This document shows positions 1-11,291 of a DNA stretch of 27,187 nt, piece after piece (position 1 is the stretch's first letter; each line of letters opens with the position of its first letter). Position numbers and translations under genes: made by a program. The stretch comes from Gymnopus androsaceus JB14 (lineage: Eukaryota; Basidiomycota; Agaricomycetes; Agaricales; Omphalotaceae), in the NCBI GenBank assembly GCA_009733575.1, contig ML769993.1, positions 1 through 27,187 on the forward strand, in the 5' to 3' direction. The notes beneath the pieces are model-generated. The model did not search any database. It had not been told where the DNA came from and saw nothing but the letters and a program-made list of their open reading frames with translations.

Positions 1-41
1 GTCGGGGACTTGCCGGTCTTGACCGGCGCTAAGATATACTT

Positions 42-164
42 AACTGGACACCTTCACATTCGTTCCTGGCGCTCATGCTCACAAAGCGCCGGCTCACACT
101 CACATTCGGCGGCTCACGCTCACGGCACGTAGGCTCATGCTCACGTTCCGAGCCGTCACGTTCA
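42..164 (+). repeat. Left terminal and subterminal repeats of the MULE
   Basis: A terminal inverted repeat is followed by about five degenerate copies of a unit resembling GGCTCACGCTCAC, spaced about 20-25 bp apart. The right end (4640-4775) has the same units in reverse complement. Clustered subterminal repeats of this kind usually serve as transposase binding sites; that role is inferred here. Confidence 0.7.
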
Positions 165-281
165 CGTCCTGTACAGTCATTCTCATCGTTTGGCGCGATC
201 GAGGAATTTTGTTTGTTTAGTTTATGCACAAATAATACCACACAAATCTTTCACTCCTACTACCACGGTCTGCTACCTAAA

Positions 282-3200
282 TGACTAACCAAAACGATGA
301 GGAGCTTGTCGCGCTCATCAATCGACTTCCCAGTAACATTCTGAACGCGTTTCGGGATCGAGTACGTAAATAATCTATATCTGAATGGCTCGTTGGCAGC
401 TGACAGGCTTCTTTTCTCACACGACCTTGATAGACTTTCACTGTCGACTTCATCCAAAAGTTTCCCGCAATCTTTCTCACTCACGATTGGATCAACTTGG
501 ACGCGTTACAAAATTTCCTTTGCACTAATGGTCACGAGAAATTTCTGGAAGAAAATATAGGTACGTGACTGCATTCTGCTTGCGAGCACAAAATCTAATA
601 TGCATTTCTATGGTTCCAAAAGCCCAAATCAAGCAAGAGCCCTGTTGAGCAGGGTATTGACTCACTTGTGCCCGCAACTGCCGTACCACGGACGCGTCTA
701 CTGCATGAAAATCAACGCGTTTACATAGAGATTTTGGATTCTGATGAAGAGAACGACTCGGATGCTGGTTTGTCCACTGTATTTTGATGTATACATCTTC
801 AGATGCTCATACGCATTTTTTAGATGCTGGGATACCTGCTCTACCTCAAGCTGAACCGCGTACACGTACGTCTCCATCCATTACTCTATAGATTTTATTG
901 ATCTCCAAATTCCTGCATGTGTAGCATCGAGCTCTCAAGATGGTTCATATGACCTGGACCCTGACTTTTGCGAAGATCCAGGTGACAATGGCATCAACCC
1001 TTCACCCAGTTCCTCGCCAGTAGCACTTTCTCGTCTAGGAAGCATTGGCGTTGGGAATTCTGCCGAGGAATCGGAATCAGACTTCGAAATAAATTCCATT
1101 GATGAGGATTATTCTTCAGACTCGGAGGCAGAGTCAGTTACAAGTGATATGGTTATGGATGTGGAATGGAAGGATGCCGAAACACAATGGATGGAGGATC
1201 ATATCTCATCTGAGGTGCTGGAAAAACGAGCCCAGTCAATCGGTTGCTGAACGTACAACGAGTTGAGAAAGTTTATGGTGGCATTCCTTCGAAATTGGCC
1301 TATACACCGGGAGCCTACAGCATATCTTGTTGATTTGAGCGATCCACAGTATCTTCGAGATGGAAAGGTCATTGATCCGGAGATCCTTTTATCGGAAGAG
1401 GTGAGTGTTCTTACTGAAATAGTGCTATTGCTGATTTTGTCAATTTCATTAGTCTCAGGAGCACTGGACGTTTGAATCCAAGGGTACAAATGATTCCAAA
1501 ACTGAAGTACTCGTATTTGAGGGACATCACAAGGTTCTCTGTCGTCGCGTTCGCCAAAAATGCGGCGGAGTGTATGCTTGTGAACATGCGGATCCAAGGT
1601 ATCTCAATATTGCACGTTATGATCTGGATTTGGATGCGCATGAGGAACTTGTTGCGGCGCAAATTCAAGCTTCGCGCTGAAGAAGCTTCTTCGGTTGACA
1701 AGCTGACAATCACGTTAGTCCTTGCAAACGCATCTTCATGATTTTTACTGACTATAATTACTTGCCGATAGCTACTGGAATGTTATCAATGCACGCGATT
1801 GCAATGCCGTGGATGATAAAGGTGAACCGTGCATGGGCAAGCCACTAATCAAACGATATAATGAGGTAAGTTTATCTTCTTTCCGGTACACTGTGTACTA
1901 AAGTGTGCGCATAGGGGAGTACCGACAAGTTTGGCCATTCCTACTTTGTCGGTTGCTCGGGATGGACACCAAGGTGGAGAACAGGTCATCGCTCTTACAC
2001 CATTTCCAACCGTGTTGATGAAGAACTTCTTGCGAAGCTGGGGAATTCTGAAGAAATGAACAGCATTGCCCAAATTCCCACTTGTACTCGGATCCTTCGT
2101 GCACGTAATGGAGCCTTGAAGCGCTTTTGTGGTATGTTCTCTACCTATGGCTTTACCACCGATACATACTTTCCTATAGGATATCCTCACAATATGGATG
2201 ATACCCTTAGCAAGCTCAAGAAACACCCATGTCCAGCATACCGAACCATCTTTGTACCAGTCGATACTTCAGTTCAACAAATCTGTATTGTGTATGGTAC
2301 TACACGTAAACACTCCACCAGGCCCGAGCCTCACAATCATCCGATTCTTCCGCAAACAAAAGTCACACGTGCGGTCGAGGAGCTCTACTCAAAGTGTATA
2401 CGAGCTGCCGGAGTTATTGGTAGCACAACCCGCTTAATTCATAATGGTAAATTTTACTTTGTTTGGTTGTCACCAATACTCATATAAACTTTGTTTAGCG
2501 CCGTCAACAAGACTACTTCTGGATGGCGACACTCCATCTACTGTCCATCCCGCTCTTGGAGATTTGCGGCAGCAGCAGAAGCTCATCCGGAAGGAAAAAA
2601 CAAAGTTATTTCCGCAGGGAACGGACTGGGGAGGTACGATTAATCCTTATGTCTTCATGTCATTATTCAGCTAATGGTACATGTACATTAGGTGTCTGGC
2701 ACGAGTTCCAGAAAGATCAGCGCAGAATTCCTTCAGAACGGTATATTCACCGTATTACAACTTCGGACAGTGGAGGACGGATTATCTTCACAATCGTCCC
2801 TGATCTCATTGCTTTTATCCATGACGCTAAACAATTTCAAGGCGATGGGACCTTCAAAAGGGTGGCTGGTCCATTTGACGAGTATGAAATAACGATATGG
2901 CATCATGCCAGTAGTCGAAGTAGGTCTAAATCTTGATTTACGTGTTCAAATGCTAATATTTTTCAGCTCTCACTGTAGCGCGAATTTACTTTGATCGGAA
3001 AGACAAGATCACTTACAAGTGTATCTTTGACGGCCTTCAAGACCTTGTTTTCAATCTCACTGAGCGTCCATTGCGGTTCCGGGCACTTCACCCCGAGGGT
3101 AATTTACATGCCTTTGGGTCAGACATGGAGCTCGCTGAACTTCAGGCTGCCGGAGAATCGTTCAAACGATCTCACGATCCCTCACACACTGGTCTACAGA

Positions 3201-4505
3201 ACATTAGTGCCGAGGATACTATGAAGCTCATCTCGCGAATTTGTCATACTCATTGCCAGCGGTAACGTTCTTAGTTTTTTCTTTCGCTTTTCCTTACTAA
3301 TAATGATACTTTAGAGGTGTCGATAATCTCAAGAACAAGGTTACACCTGAAGTCTACAATAAATTGATGAAATTCATGTATCTTCCATCCAACGAAGCAG
3401 TGCATGAATTTACGGAATGGGTTACAAGTCTCAATCAACCGCAAGTGAAAGGTATGTATTTTTTCCCCCAGAGGATTGGTATTTACTTCGTCACGTTTTT
3501 AGCATGGTGGGAGCATAAGCTGCAGCCATTTATTCTTTCGGGAATTATTCAGTGCTGCTCCAGTATGAGCGCCGAGTCCTGGACGATCACCGATGCAACT
3601 ACTAATATCAACGAAGCTCAGCATGCATGGACCAACAAGTTTACTGGAACAAAGTTGTCCCTTGTTGAGGGCATTTTGAGGCAAGTATCCACTCTCTTAA
3701 TGCTCGATTTTAATCTTACTCAGTATCAGCGCTCGGAAACTCGATTTCAACACACTTGAAGAGTTCAGAAATCCCTCAAAAGTGGTGTCCTCAGAAACTC
3801 CCGCAATTCGGAGTTTGACCGAACCTCCCGCAAGCTGAATCGGGATGCCAACAAAACGAAAAAGAAGAAACAGCGCAAAAGCCAGAACAATGTCGTCTCC
3901 GATCTTCGACAGAAAGTCGCCGAATCCAAGGCAGCCACTAAAGACCTTCAAGACAAACTCAAAGCTGCATCTGGCTCGAAGGCACGAGGGCCGCGGAAGC
4001 ATGCTGCAGAATCAAGTTCATCTGGTCGAGTTCCTACAATACGACCATCAAGGGCTCAGGCGCGTGCTGTAGCTGACCCTTATCCGGTTAACGGTGAGTA
4101 GCCACATGTTTGAATTTATCATATCTGAATGAACGATGTACAGCGAATCCTCCTTCAGCTACTACAGGTAATGCATCGCCACTTCCGGCATCAATAGCAG
4201 GCTGTGAGTTCTCATTTCCGAGTCTTTTGGTCCAAATTAATTCATTCATTATAGTATATAATGTCCCAGATCCACTTGCGTGGCTGGATGTGGTCCCTAG
4301 TTCCGGGACAGCTTCGAATAACAACAACTTTGGCGCTGTGGACTTCGATTGGGCATCCTTCGATATGAATATGGCTGGGACTAGGTTTGACTTGAACGCC
4401 GGTGCCACCTTTGGTGCGAATATGGACTTTGGCGTTGGTATGGGTTTGAATTTCGGTGCTGGTAGTGGTATGAACTTTGGCGCAGGTTCTAATTTCTCAA
4501 TGTAG
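282..4505 (+). pseudogene. MULE transposase, multi-exon, with stops and frameshifts
   Basis: A chain of roughly fifteen short exons joined by consistent GT..AG introns runs from ATG 282 to TAG 4503-4505. In order it shows an acidic N-terminal region, a Cys-rich segment (1740-1865), the HNHP signature at 2332-2343 typical of WRKY-GCM1/FAR1-type zinc fingers of Mutator transposases, and a transposase core opening with DGTFK (Asp codon 2844-2846). A Lys/Arg-rich region follows (3840-4060), then a Gly/Asn/Phe-rich tail (4300-4500). Coding continuity is broken by an apparent extra base near 640, an in-frame TGA at 1248-1250, a frame change near 1678 and another near 3765. One intron near 3682 appears to start with GC. 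The MULE assignment rests on motifs, not on a search. Confidence 0.7.
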
Positions 4506-4639
4506 TCGAGTCAACTTTAGTTTCATAGCTTATGAGTACTCTATAACTTTGAACGAATGTATTTCTTTCAAGTTTTAATCATCACTTTATACAATGTCGA
4601 CTACTTAATCTATGGCGCCTGGGTTGTATGTGACTTTGA

Positions 4640-4775
4640 GGTCTGTGGATGTGAGTGTGAGCCAGTTATCAGTGAGAGTGAGCCTCGGAAACGTGAGCGT
4701 GGGCCATCTGAATGTGAGCGTGAGCTGGCGGAATGTGAGTGTGAGCGCCAGGAACGAATGTGAAGGTGTCCGGTT
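4640..4775 (-). repeat. Right terminal and subterminal repeats of the MULE
   Basis: Several units resembling GTGAGCGTGAGC run through 4645-4750 and end in CGAATGTGAAGGTGTCC, the reverse complement of the left terminus. The repeat spacing is similar to the left end but individual units differ, as expected of an old element. Confidence 0.7.
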
Positions 4776-5082
4776 GTGTGGTCACCCCGGCCAGCGCGTT
4801 GAATATTGCGAATTTGCGAAAGAGGTGTAGAATTCCAACAAGGTGCAATGCATGCATCATGATGTGACAAATTCTCAAGACTGCGTGGAGCATACGGAAC
4901 AGATACAGATATAAAAGCTAGTATCAGGGACTGAAATGCATATGTAGGGGAAGCATCTACGTGTGGTAGTGTGCTTGTGATGATAAAAATACCTCATGAT
5001 GAGCGTTAACCTGAATTGCACCTTGCTAAATTTTAATTGCGGTGAAAAACCACTCATTTCGCAATGGCAATTACGAATACGA
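4776..5082. other. Intergenic stretch between MULE and tRNA
   Basis: No coding region, repeat or RNA gene is recognised here. It would hold the downstream flank and terminator of the minus-strand tRNA. Confidence 0.5.
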
Positions 5083-5184
5083 CGACGCCAGCAGGATTTG
5101 AACCTGCGCCCTCAAAGAGGAACAGATCAGACAATCACACAATCAAATTCTAATCTGTCGCCGTAACCACTTGGCTATAGCGCC
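5083..5184 (-). tRNA. tRNA-Ser(AGA) with intron
   Basis: On the minus strand the sequence folds as a type II tRNA. It has a 7-bp acceptor stem (GGCGCTA with TGGCGTC, two G-T pairs), a D arm GCC..GGC, and an anticodon stem ACAGA/TCTGT around loop TTAGAA with anticodon AGA. A long variable arm (CCTC..GAGG) and T arm GCAGG-TTCAAAT-CCTGC follow. About 20 nt interrupt the loop one base after the anticodon, the canonical place for a nuclear tRNA intron. The discriminator base is G, as in other fungal serine tRNAs. No lesion is visible, so it is probably functional. Confidence 0.93.
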
Positions 5185-5243
5185 TCCGAAAAATAGTCAG
5201 AATAAACATCAAATGATTATTTACCTACATACAGATAGAGCTT

Positions 5244-5291
5244 CAGCGTCGATCAGGTATTGTTTCATTCATAGCACTCCGATTGATCGGA
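5244..5291 (+). repeat. Left target duplication and inverted repeat
   Basis: CAGCGTCGAT (5244-5253) is followed by the left inverted repeat, whose best-matched part is 5261-5291. The partner is at 17377-17423. The site lies 60 bp upstream of the 5' end of the tRNA-Ser gene. Confidence 0.55.
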
Positions 5292-6291
5292 ATAACGTCA
5301 TATACTCTAAGCACCCTGCGCACCTACTAGGCCTCCGGCCTTACGCAATTGCTTTAGGCGCTGCCGCTGTCCCAGTATATATGATCGTTCTCTGTGACTT
5401 CATTCTGCTACATGCTACATGCTGCTTTCTGAAGATGCTGCTCCTATGCAAAAATTTAAGGGAATGGTGGATGCTACAGTACATCCTGGTGTGTTTTTTC
5501 CCTTCTATCCTCATGCTGTTTCCCCTGCATCCAGGATGTTTGTGCTGTGCTTCGTTGTCATTGTTGTTGTACTGGAATTGAAAGCCACATATTCCAGTCA
5601 CATTACTACAAAACCTGCTGTTGTCACTGTACACCTGCCCTTTTCCCAATAAACCTCTTTTTTTGCTTGTTATATTTGCTGTTACGTTTGCCATCTTTGT
5701 TTGCTGGTTTTACATGTCCACCATTCATTTTGCTCTCCATGGTGGACTTGACTGAGTGCTCCATATCAACTGGTTTGTATGCTCGCTGTTTGTTTTGATC
5801 TCCATGGCATAATCAACTGAGTGCTCCATGGCTTTTAAACATACTGACAATAACTATTCTACCTGCTGCCCCTCGTTCCCTGTACTAGCAGCTCAGCTTC
5901 ACAACACCCATGTTTCAGCTTGCTTCTGGTAAGTTTATTTGCTTCTCTTGTGGGCGCAGCTCTGGCAAAGATGTTAGTAAATCCCTTGGATGCTTTACTA
6001 TGGAGGTTAGTTATTCTTCTTCAACATCTGTTCCAATCTCATCCCCGTTTATTTTGAGTCTAGATGTTCTACCTGTTGGGTTATCCATTCAAACAAAACT
6101 TACCTTCAATACCATAACCTTTCCATGCAGCCAATGCTGAATTTTCAGCAGCGGGACTTTGTCAATAAAGGACTCAAAAGTCGGCAAGCCTATATTAATC
6201 ATTTCTCCAGATGCTATTAAAACTCGAAGGTTTGCTCTGCTGTTTCCCCCAGTCTTGCTATTTTATCACCCATCCTACTCGTTCTCTGCCC
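5292..6291. other. Long pyrimidine-rich leader before the zinc-finger gene
   Basis: No convincing coding region is seen. The stretch is rich in T and C, like a fungal promoter and 5' leader, and contains intron-like GTAAGT..CAG pairs near 5928-5960 that could belong to upstream untranslated exons. A degenerate direct repeat containing CTGAGTGCTCCAT occurs near 5751 and again near 5816. Confidence 0.4.
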
Positions 6292-7980
6292 ATGGAACCA
6301 CATGTCCTGCACTCTAAATCACGGAAAATTGCTGGTTTCTCTCCTGAAAAACGCGCTCTTCCACCTTCTCCCACTTTTATTGAGGCGGTGATGGACACGT
6401 TGAAAGCAGACTGCACTCGTGCTGTCAAAGAGAAGCGCTTTGTGCATCTTCCTCCTGGTGCAAGCGGTGTTGTTGACTTCAAGTTGTGCGTTGAACTGTT
6501 CCTCTGACCAACAGGTTGCTAACTGTTTTTTTTTTGTACTTTCAGGCTGGTTGATGATAACGATAACATCCTTGCTATAGACAAGGGAATCCTTGAGGAG
6601 CACCGCTCTTCCACTGACTTCCGCTACCCATCTTGTTTGCACAGCTACCTCACAGGGACATACTGCGAATCCATTATCTGCTACAGGAGTAGCGTCTTGG
6701 CCTCCGGTTGTACAAAGTCAAGGAAAGAATGGTGTGGTTATTTTGGTGAGTAACGAACAATCTCTGAAACTCGCTAAAGCAAAGCTGACCTCTATGTAGT
6801 ACCAGTTTGTACTCTGCTAGGGGTTGGCTCCCAAGTCCAAACCCAACGCTACCAGCGTACATATCTTGGTCCACTCTCTTCTATGTCTGCCCTTTCTCCT
6901 GCTTCTCCAGAGAAGTCTGCATCTGCATCAGCTGAAATGGCTGCAGCTCAGCTTTCTCCTTCTCCTTTGCTATCCTTGAGCACAATGCAGTCTGCATCAC
7001 CACCTTACCACCATACACCTCCTCATGGAGGCATGTCTACCTCTGCCCGCATGAATATTCTGGCCCTTGCCACTCCAAGCTCCAACCGACTGCTGCTAGA
7101 GCCTCCTCCGTCTCAGCCAGGCACATCAAAACTCTCGCTGGGTAAAAGACCAGCTCTCACTGAAAGAGAAAGTCAGTATTCCAGGCTTGCTGAGTATCCT
7201 TCCACGCTCATGTTTCTCCTTTATTTTACAGGCCCCAATACAAGTCCAATTTTGTCTCTATTGGGCTGTGTACATGGCGCTATTCAGCTAGAGCCTGATA
7301 GTTTAGAGATGCTGGATGAGTCTCCTGCTAAAAAAAGAACAAAACGTACATTGTTCTGTATTGCTCGTTTTGTTTGTTTGTTTGTTCTTGGCTCAAGTTT
7401 CTTCCAGTTGCCTCTTCTACTAAACCGATACGACGCACACACCGGGAAATAGAGTTGAGAGAATCAACTTCGACAGGCACCAGCTCATTGACACAACAAG
7501 TTTTCACAGCATTCTGTGAGTAAATCTTGCTCAACACATGAACTATACGCTAAACGCTTGTTTTCATGTACAGGTACTGCTCGTTTTCTCAAAGCTGTGT
7601 ACAAAGAACAGCACTCAGGATATCAATTGAGCTGGGCAACTAGCCTGCACTCTGAAGGGATGCCTGAATCTGAGGTGATGATCCTTATAAGGTATTGCCA
7701 GGCCTGCAACACCTTCATCCGCTGTGACAAGGTCAAGGCTCATCTTGCCTGTAATTGCCCACCTAACATCAACATTGAAGACAATGGCTCATTCAAGGAG
7801 CTCTGGGAGTGCCTCCGCATTGCAGGGCTCAACGCAGATAGGCTTGGGTTGCTTTTTCAAGGTTGTTCTGTTTGTCTGCGTTATGTTGCCCACGAGTATC
7901 GAGGGGCCCATGCCCTTCACTGCCTTGGACCCGCGCAAGCACCTTTGGAGGTTATTGAAGTTGACTCAGACTCAGACTAA
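6292..7980 (+). CDS. Paired zinc-finger protein, six exons, unknown function
   Basis: Exons at 6292-6482, 6546-6745, 6800-7171, 7232-7345, 7408-7515 and 7574-7980 join in phase to 1392 nt (463 codons plus stop) with no lesion. The ATG sits in a good context (CCCATGG). Residues around 150-250 are low-complexity and rich in Ser, Pro and Ala. Near the C-terminus are two fingers with the same spacing, C-x2-C-x11-H-x2-C (begins CQACNTFIR) and C-x2-C-x11-H-x2-H (begins CSVCLRYVA). The protein ends in an acidic EVDSDSD tail. The fingers suggest nucleic-acid binding, perhaps related to BED or DUF3505-type fingers; that is inference. It is the only intact gene inside the proposed 12.2 kb element, so it may be an accessory protein of the element. 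I do not recognise a named family. Confidence 0.72.
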
Positions 7981-8925
7981 GTGCAAGCTTTTGTCAATTA
8001 CCTGCTGGAGTTTGCTGTTTGGAGTTTGTATTTCTTGTGAGCAAGTTTGATGCTCGTAGCACAATTTCACAGAATGGAGGCTTGTTTTTTGGGACTACAT
8101 TTGCATACATAGCATGTTGTGGGCTGTCCAAGCTTTGCGTGCTTATCTGTTTTTGGATGTTCAGTTCTTGTGTTTTTTTATGGGTCGTGTTTTTTTTTCT
8201 TTTCTTTATGTCGTCTCTTTAAACTTATCCAGGTAGATAATTCTTTTTGCATTTTTTATTTGTTTTACTACATACCAAGGACTTTCCGCTGAGCGCATTT
8301 TATTTTCTTTACATAGCTTATATATCTTCCTTATTTGCTGTTAGATTTATGCCACTTAGATAGTTCTGTTTCTCTTGTAAATATACCTGTTTCCCTGTAA
8401 AAGCTGAACGTACATGCTTTCTTTGACATGATTTGCTAAACTGGAGCCATAACAAAGGTAGCGCTACTATATTCGAGTTTCAAAAGCTTTGGGATGCTCT
8501 TATCATTGATGTTTGGCTCAAGTTCAAATGAATTCCACTCTAAACGTACAGTGTTTGAAATGAGATAGAATTCTAGCAAGTGATTGCCCTCCTTAAGTGA
8601 AAATTCAGCATATAAAAGACTACTAAATATGTATTAAGGTGATCCCAGAGCATCCAGATAACATCTGGTGTCATTTGTTATCGTTTGGCTGCTTGAGATC
8701 TTCGTTTTGAACAACGAGCTCGCAAGAAACGCCCCTTAAGCGCCTATGGACTGTGTTTCCGAATGTGGCTCTTCGGCGATCTCATGGTTGAACCTTGCTC
8801 TCAATGCCCATTCAACCCGTTCCCAACAAGCACCTTACTTGCACGAACCCCGTCTCTTTGCCCTCTCCATACGCTTTGTATCTCACGCCGACAGCTCCCT
8901 GGGCATCCGCATCTCCAAACCACCG
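7981..8925. other. Non-coding, T-rich stretch
   Basis: This holds the 3' flank of the zinc-finger gene, with T-rich runs near 8160-8220 and 8240-8270. From about 8740 there is a pyrimidine-rich segment with overlapping short open frames but no recognisable protein. It leads straight into the helicase pseudogene. Confidence 0.4.
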
Positions 8926-9540
8926 TTCTTCCCACTCTCGAAGTTGCGATGTTATTGCTCAAGCTCAATCTGGTACTGGTAAAACTGCGACTTTTTCAAT
9001 ATCCATCCTCCAATCCATTGATGTAACTGTTCGAGAGACCCAGGCTCTTGTTCTCTCCCCTACTTGTGAATGAGACCCAGGCTCTTGTTCTCTCCCCTGC
9101 TCGTGAACGAGACCCAGGCTCTCGTTTCTCTCTTTCACTCGTGAACGAGACCCAGGCTCTTGTTCTTCCCACTTTTGAAGTTGCGATGTTATTGCCCAAG
9201 CTCAACCTGGTACCGGTAAAACCGCGACTTTTTCAATGTCCATCCTCCAATCCACCGACGTAACTGTTTGAGAGACCCAGGCTCTCGTTCTCTCCCCTAC
9301 TCGTGAACAAGACCCAGGCTCTCGTTCTCTCTCCCACTCGTGAACGAGACCCAGGCTCTCGTTCTTCCCACTCTCGAAGTTGCAATGTTATTGCCCAAGC
9401 TCAATCCGGTACCAGTAAAACCGCGACTTTTTTGATGTCCATCCTCCAATCCACCGACATAACTGTTCGAGAGACCCAGGCTCTTGTTCTCTCCCCTACT
9501 CATGAACGAGACCCAGGCTCTTGTTCTCTCCCCCACTCGT
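8926..9540 (+). repeat. Nested tandem repeats made of helicase coding sequence
   Basis: Three large units start with TTCTTCCCACT at 8926, 9163 and 9362 (spacing 237 and 199 bp). Each contains the motif I coding segment. Within them, a 37-38 nt unit starting GAGACCCAGGCTCT occurs nine times: four copies, then three, then two. The unit encodes [12 protein letters not shown]. Because 37 is not a multiple of 3, each added copy shifts the frame. In the third large unit the Walker A GTGKT reads GTSKT. Confidence 0.88.
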
Positions 9541-10660
9541 GAACTTGCTACCCAAATTCAACCCGTTGTTCTTGCCCTCGGCAACTACATGAATGTCCAA
9601 TGTCACGCATGTATCGGTGAAGACATTCGAAAACTGGAATACGGCCTGCACGTCATTTCTGGAACACCCGGTTGTGTATTTGACATGATTCGTTGCCGAA
9701 GCTTGCGGACATGGAATATAAAAATGCTTGTTCTCGATGAAGCAGATGAGCTGTTAAACAAGGGGTTCAAAGAGCAGATCTACGACATGTACCGATACCT
9801 CCCTCCAGCAACCCAGGTCGTGGTCCTCAGCGCTACCCTTCTCTATGATGTTTTGGAAATGACCACCAAGTTCATGACTGACCCCATCTGTATCCTCGTG
9901 AAGCGTGACGAGTTGACGTTGGAAGGAATTAAACAGTCCTTCGTCACTGTGGAGAAGGAGGACTGGAAATTTGACATCTTGTGTGATCTTTACAACACGT
10001 TAACTATTGCTCAGGCCGTCATTTTCTGTAATACCCGCAGAAAGGTGCGCAAAAACAGTTTTCTACCCTGCATAACTCGTACCAACTTGATTCCCAAGTT
10101 GACTGGCTGACGGAGAAGATGCGGGCTTCCAATTTCACTGTGTCCTTGATGCACAGTGAAATGCCGCAGAAGGAACGTGATGCTATCATGGCAGAGTTCT
10201 GTGGTGGTACTTCGTCAGTTTTTCCGACTCATTTTTAGCTGTTCCTCTCACCCAGATTGTTGTTTTTTTTTTAGACGAGTGCTTATCACAACTGACGTCT
10301 GGGGTCGAGGTATTGATGTCCAGCAAGTTTCCCTAGTCATCAACTACGATTTACCCGCGTGAGTCCAACCTCTGTGCTTTTTGCTCGTGCTTCATTAATC
10401 CTTTCGGGCTCTTGTAGAAACCGTGAAAATTACATCCACAGAATTGGTTGGTCCGGTTGGTTTGGACGTAAAGGTGTAGCTATCAACATCAGTCCTTGCA
10501 AGTATATGCTGATGCAGCATACTGATCTTCTTCTTCTAGTTTGTTATGGTGGACGACGTTCGAATCCTTTGTGATATTGGCAAGTGTCACATTTTTTTCA
10601 CAGCTGCACAACCACTAATATCTTTATGTCATTCAGACATGTTCTACCGTACTCAGATTG
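8926..10660 (+). pseudogene. FAL1: FAL1/eIF4A3-type DEAD-box helicase pseudogene
   Basis: The sequence matches the exon-junction-complex helicase eIF4A3 (yeast FAL1), an RNA-dependent ATPase of the spliceosome. Visible motifs are motif I GTGKT (near 8970), motif Ia PTRELA (near 9532), DEAD (near 9740), SAT (near 9832) and a degraded HRIGRSGR (near 10440). The N-terminus with the Q motif is absent. The GG motif is lost by an in-frame gap at CIGED, and the C-terminus ends around 10660. Introns are retained near 10045-10108, 10224-10273 and 10361-10417, so the copy arose from DNA, not mRNA. The region between motifs I and Ia is expanded by tandem duplications that shift the frame. Many conserved arginines read Cys or Trp. 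It cannot encode a working helicase. Confidence 0.85.
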
Positions 10661-11291
10661 TATGTGATCCACTAGGAGTCAGAAGGAATGGAGTTAGTAA
10701 GGTGAGAAGATGAAGGATAAGGAAGGATACATACCAGCATTGCTTCTGGGAATAAGTAGTCAGCCAGAAATAGAACTAGCAGAAGCAGTGGGTACACACC
10801 AAAGAGTCCCTTTACCAAACTCATCTTCCCTCCAGCCTCTTGTACAGTAAAGCTGCCCCTAGTCATTCCGAAAAGCTACGGCACAAAAGTTGGTGGTGCG
10901 GGAGTTGGTCTGAAGAAAGAGAAGATGAGAAGATGAGAAGTCGAGGCAGGCAGGCTGTAAGCGCCCGCCAAACATGTAATTTTTAGGCGCTTTTCACATG
11001 CGTGCCATTCTTAACTCCAACCACAACCTCAAGGGCCATTTACGCGGTGAGCTTTCAATTTTTTGCACATAAACTGCCCCTGAATAACTAGAAACAGCCA
11101 GCTGGCATCAACCACAGGAGTTTCTTTGCTTTGCGCATTGCTTTGCACCTGGGCTGCCCACAAAGCCACTCCCACCTGAGCTGCCTGGAAAATGCTGCCC
11201 CGTACGTGGTGCTTTTCTTGCTTTATTTCACCCGCTGTAACTTCTGCAGGTGGTGGTCTTTGTTCTAGAAAGCCCTTTCACTTACCTGCAT
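10661..11291. other. Spacer between helicase relic and dioxygenase gene
   Basis: No gene is supported. A short minus-strand open frame from 10866 has one hydrophobic segment followed by a GTATGT donor-like site, but nothing confirms it. Intron-like signals at 11201-11249 suggest 5' untranslated exons of the downstream gene. Confidence 0.35.

Larger units (their letters stand above)
42..4775. mobile_element. MULE-like DNA transposon, decayed
   Basis: The two ends carry matching inverted sequence: GGACACCTTCACATTCG near 46 on the plus strand has its reverse complement ending near 4771. The match continues inward for about 30 bp and then becomes a set of degenerate TCAC-containing repeats at both ends. 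Between them lies one broken multi-exon transposase gene whose zinc finger and catalytic motifs fit the Mutator superfamily. I could not find an 8-11 bp target duplication. The exact outer boundary is therefore uncertain, and the left end is only 41 bp from the window start. Confidence 0.72.

Noticed and set aside
8746..9026. Overlapping plus-strand frames just before the helicase repeats
   Set aside because: Three frames are open together because the DNA is pyrimidine-rich. None resembles the missing N-terminus of eIF4A3.
10672..10866. Minus-strand 64-codon frame with a hydrophobic segment and a GTATGT donor-like site
   Set aside because: No second exon of any length, no recognisable family, and it sits at the broken end of the helicase relic.
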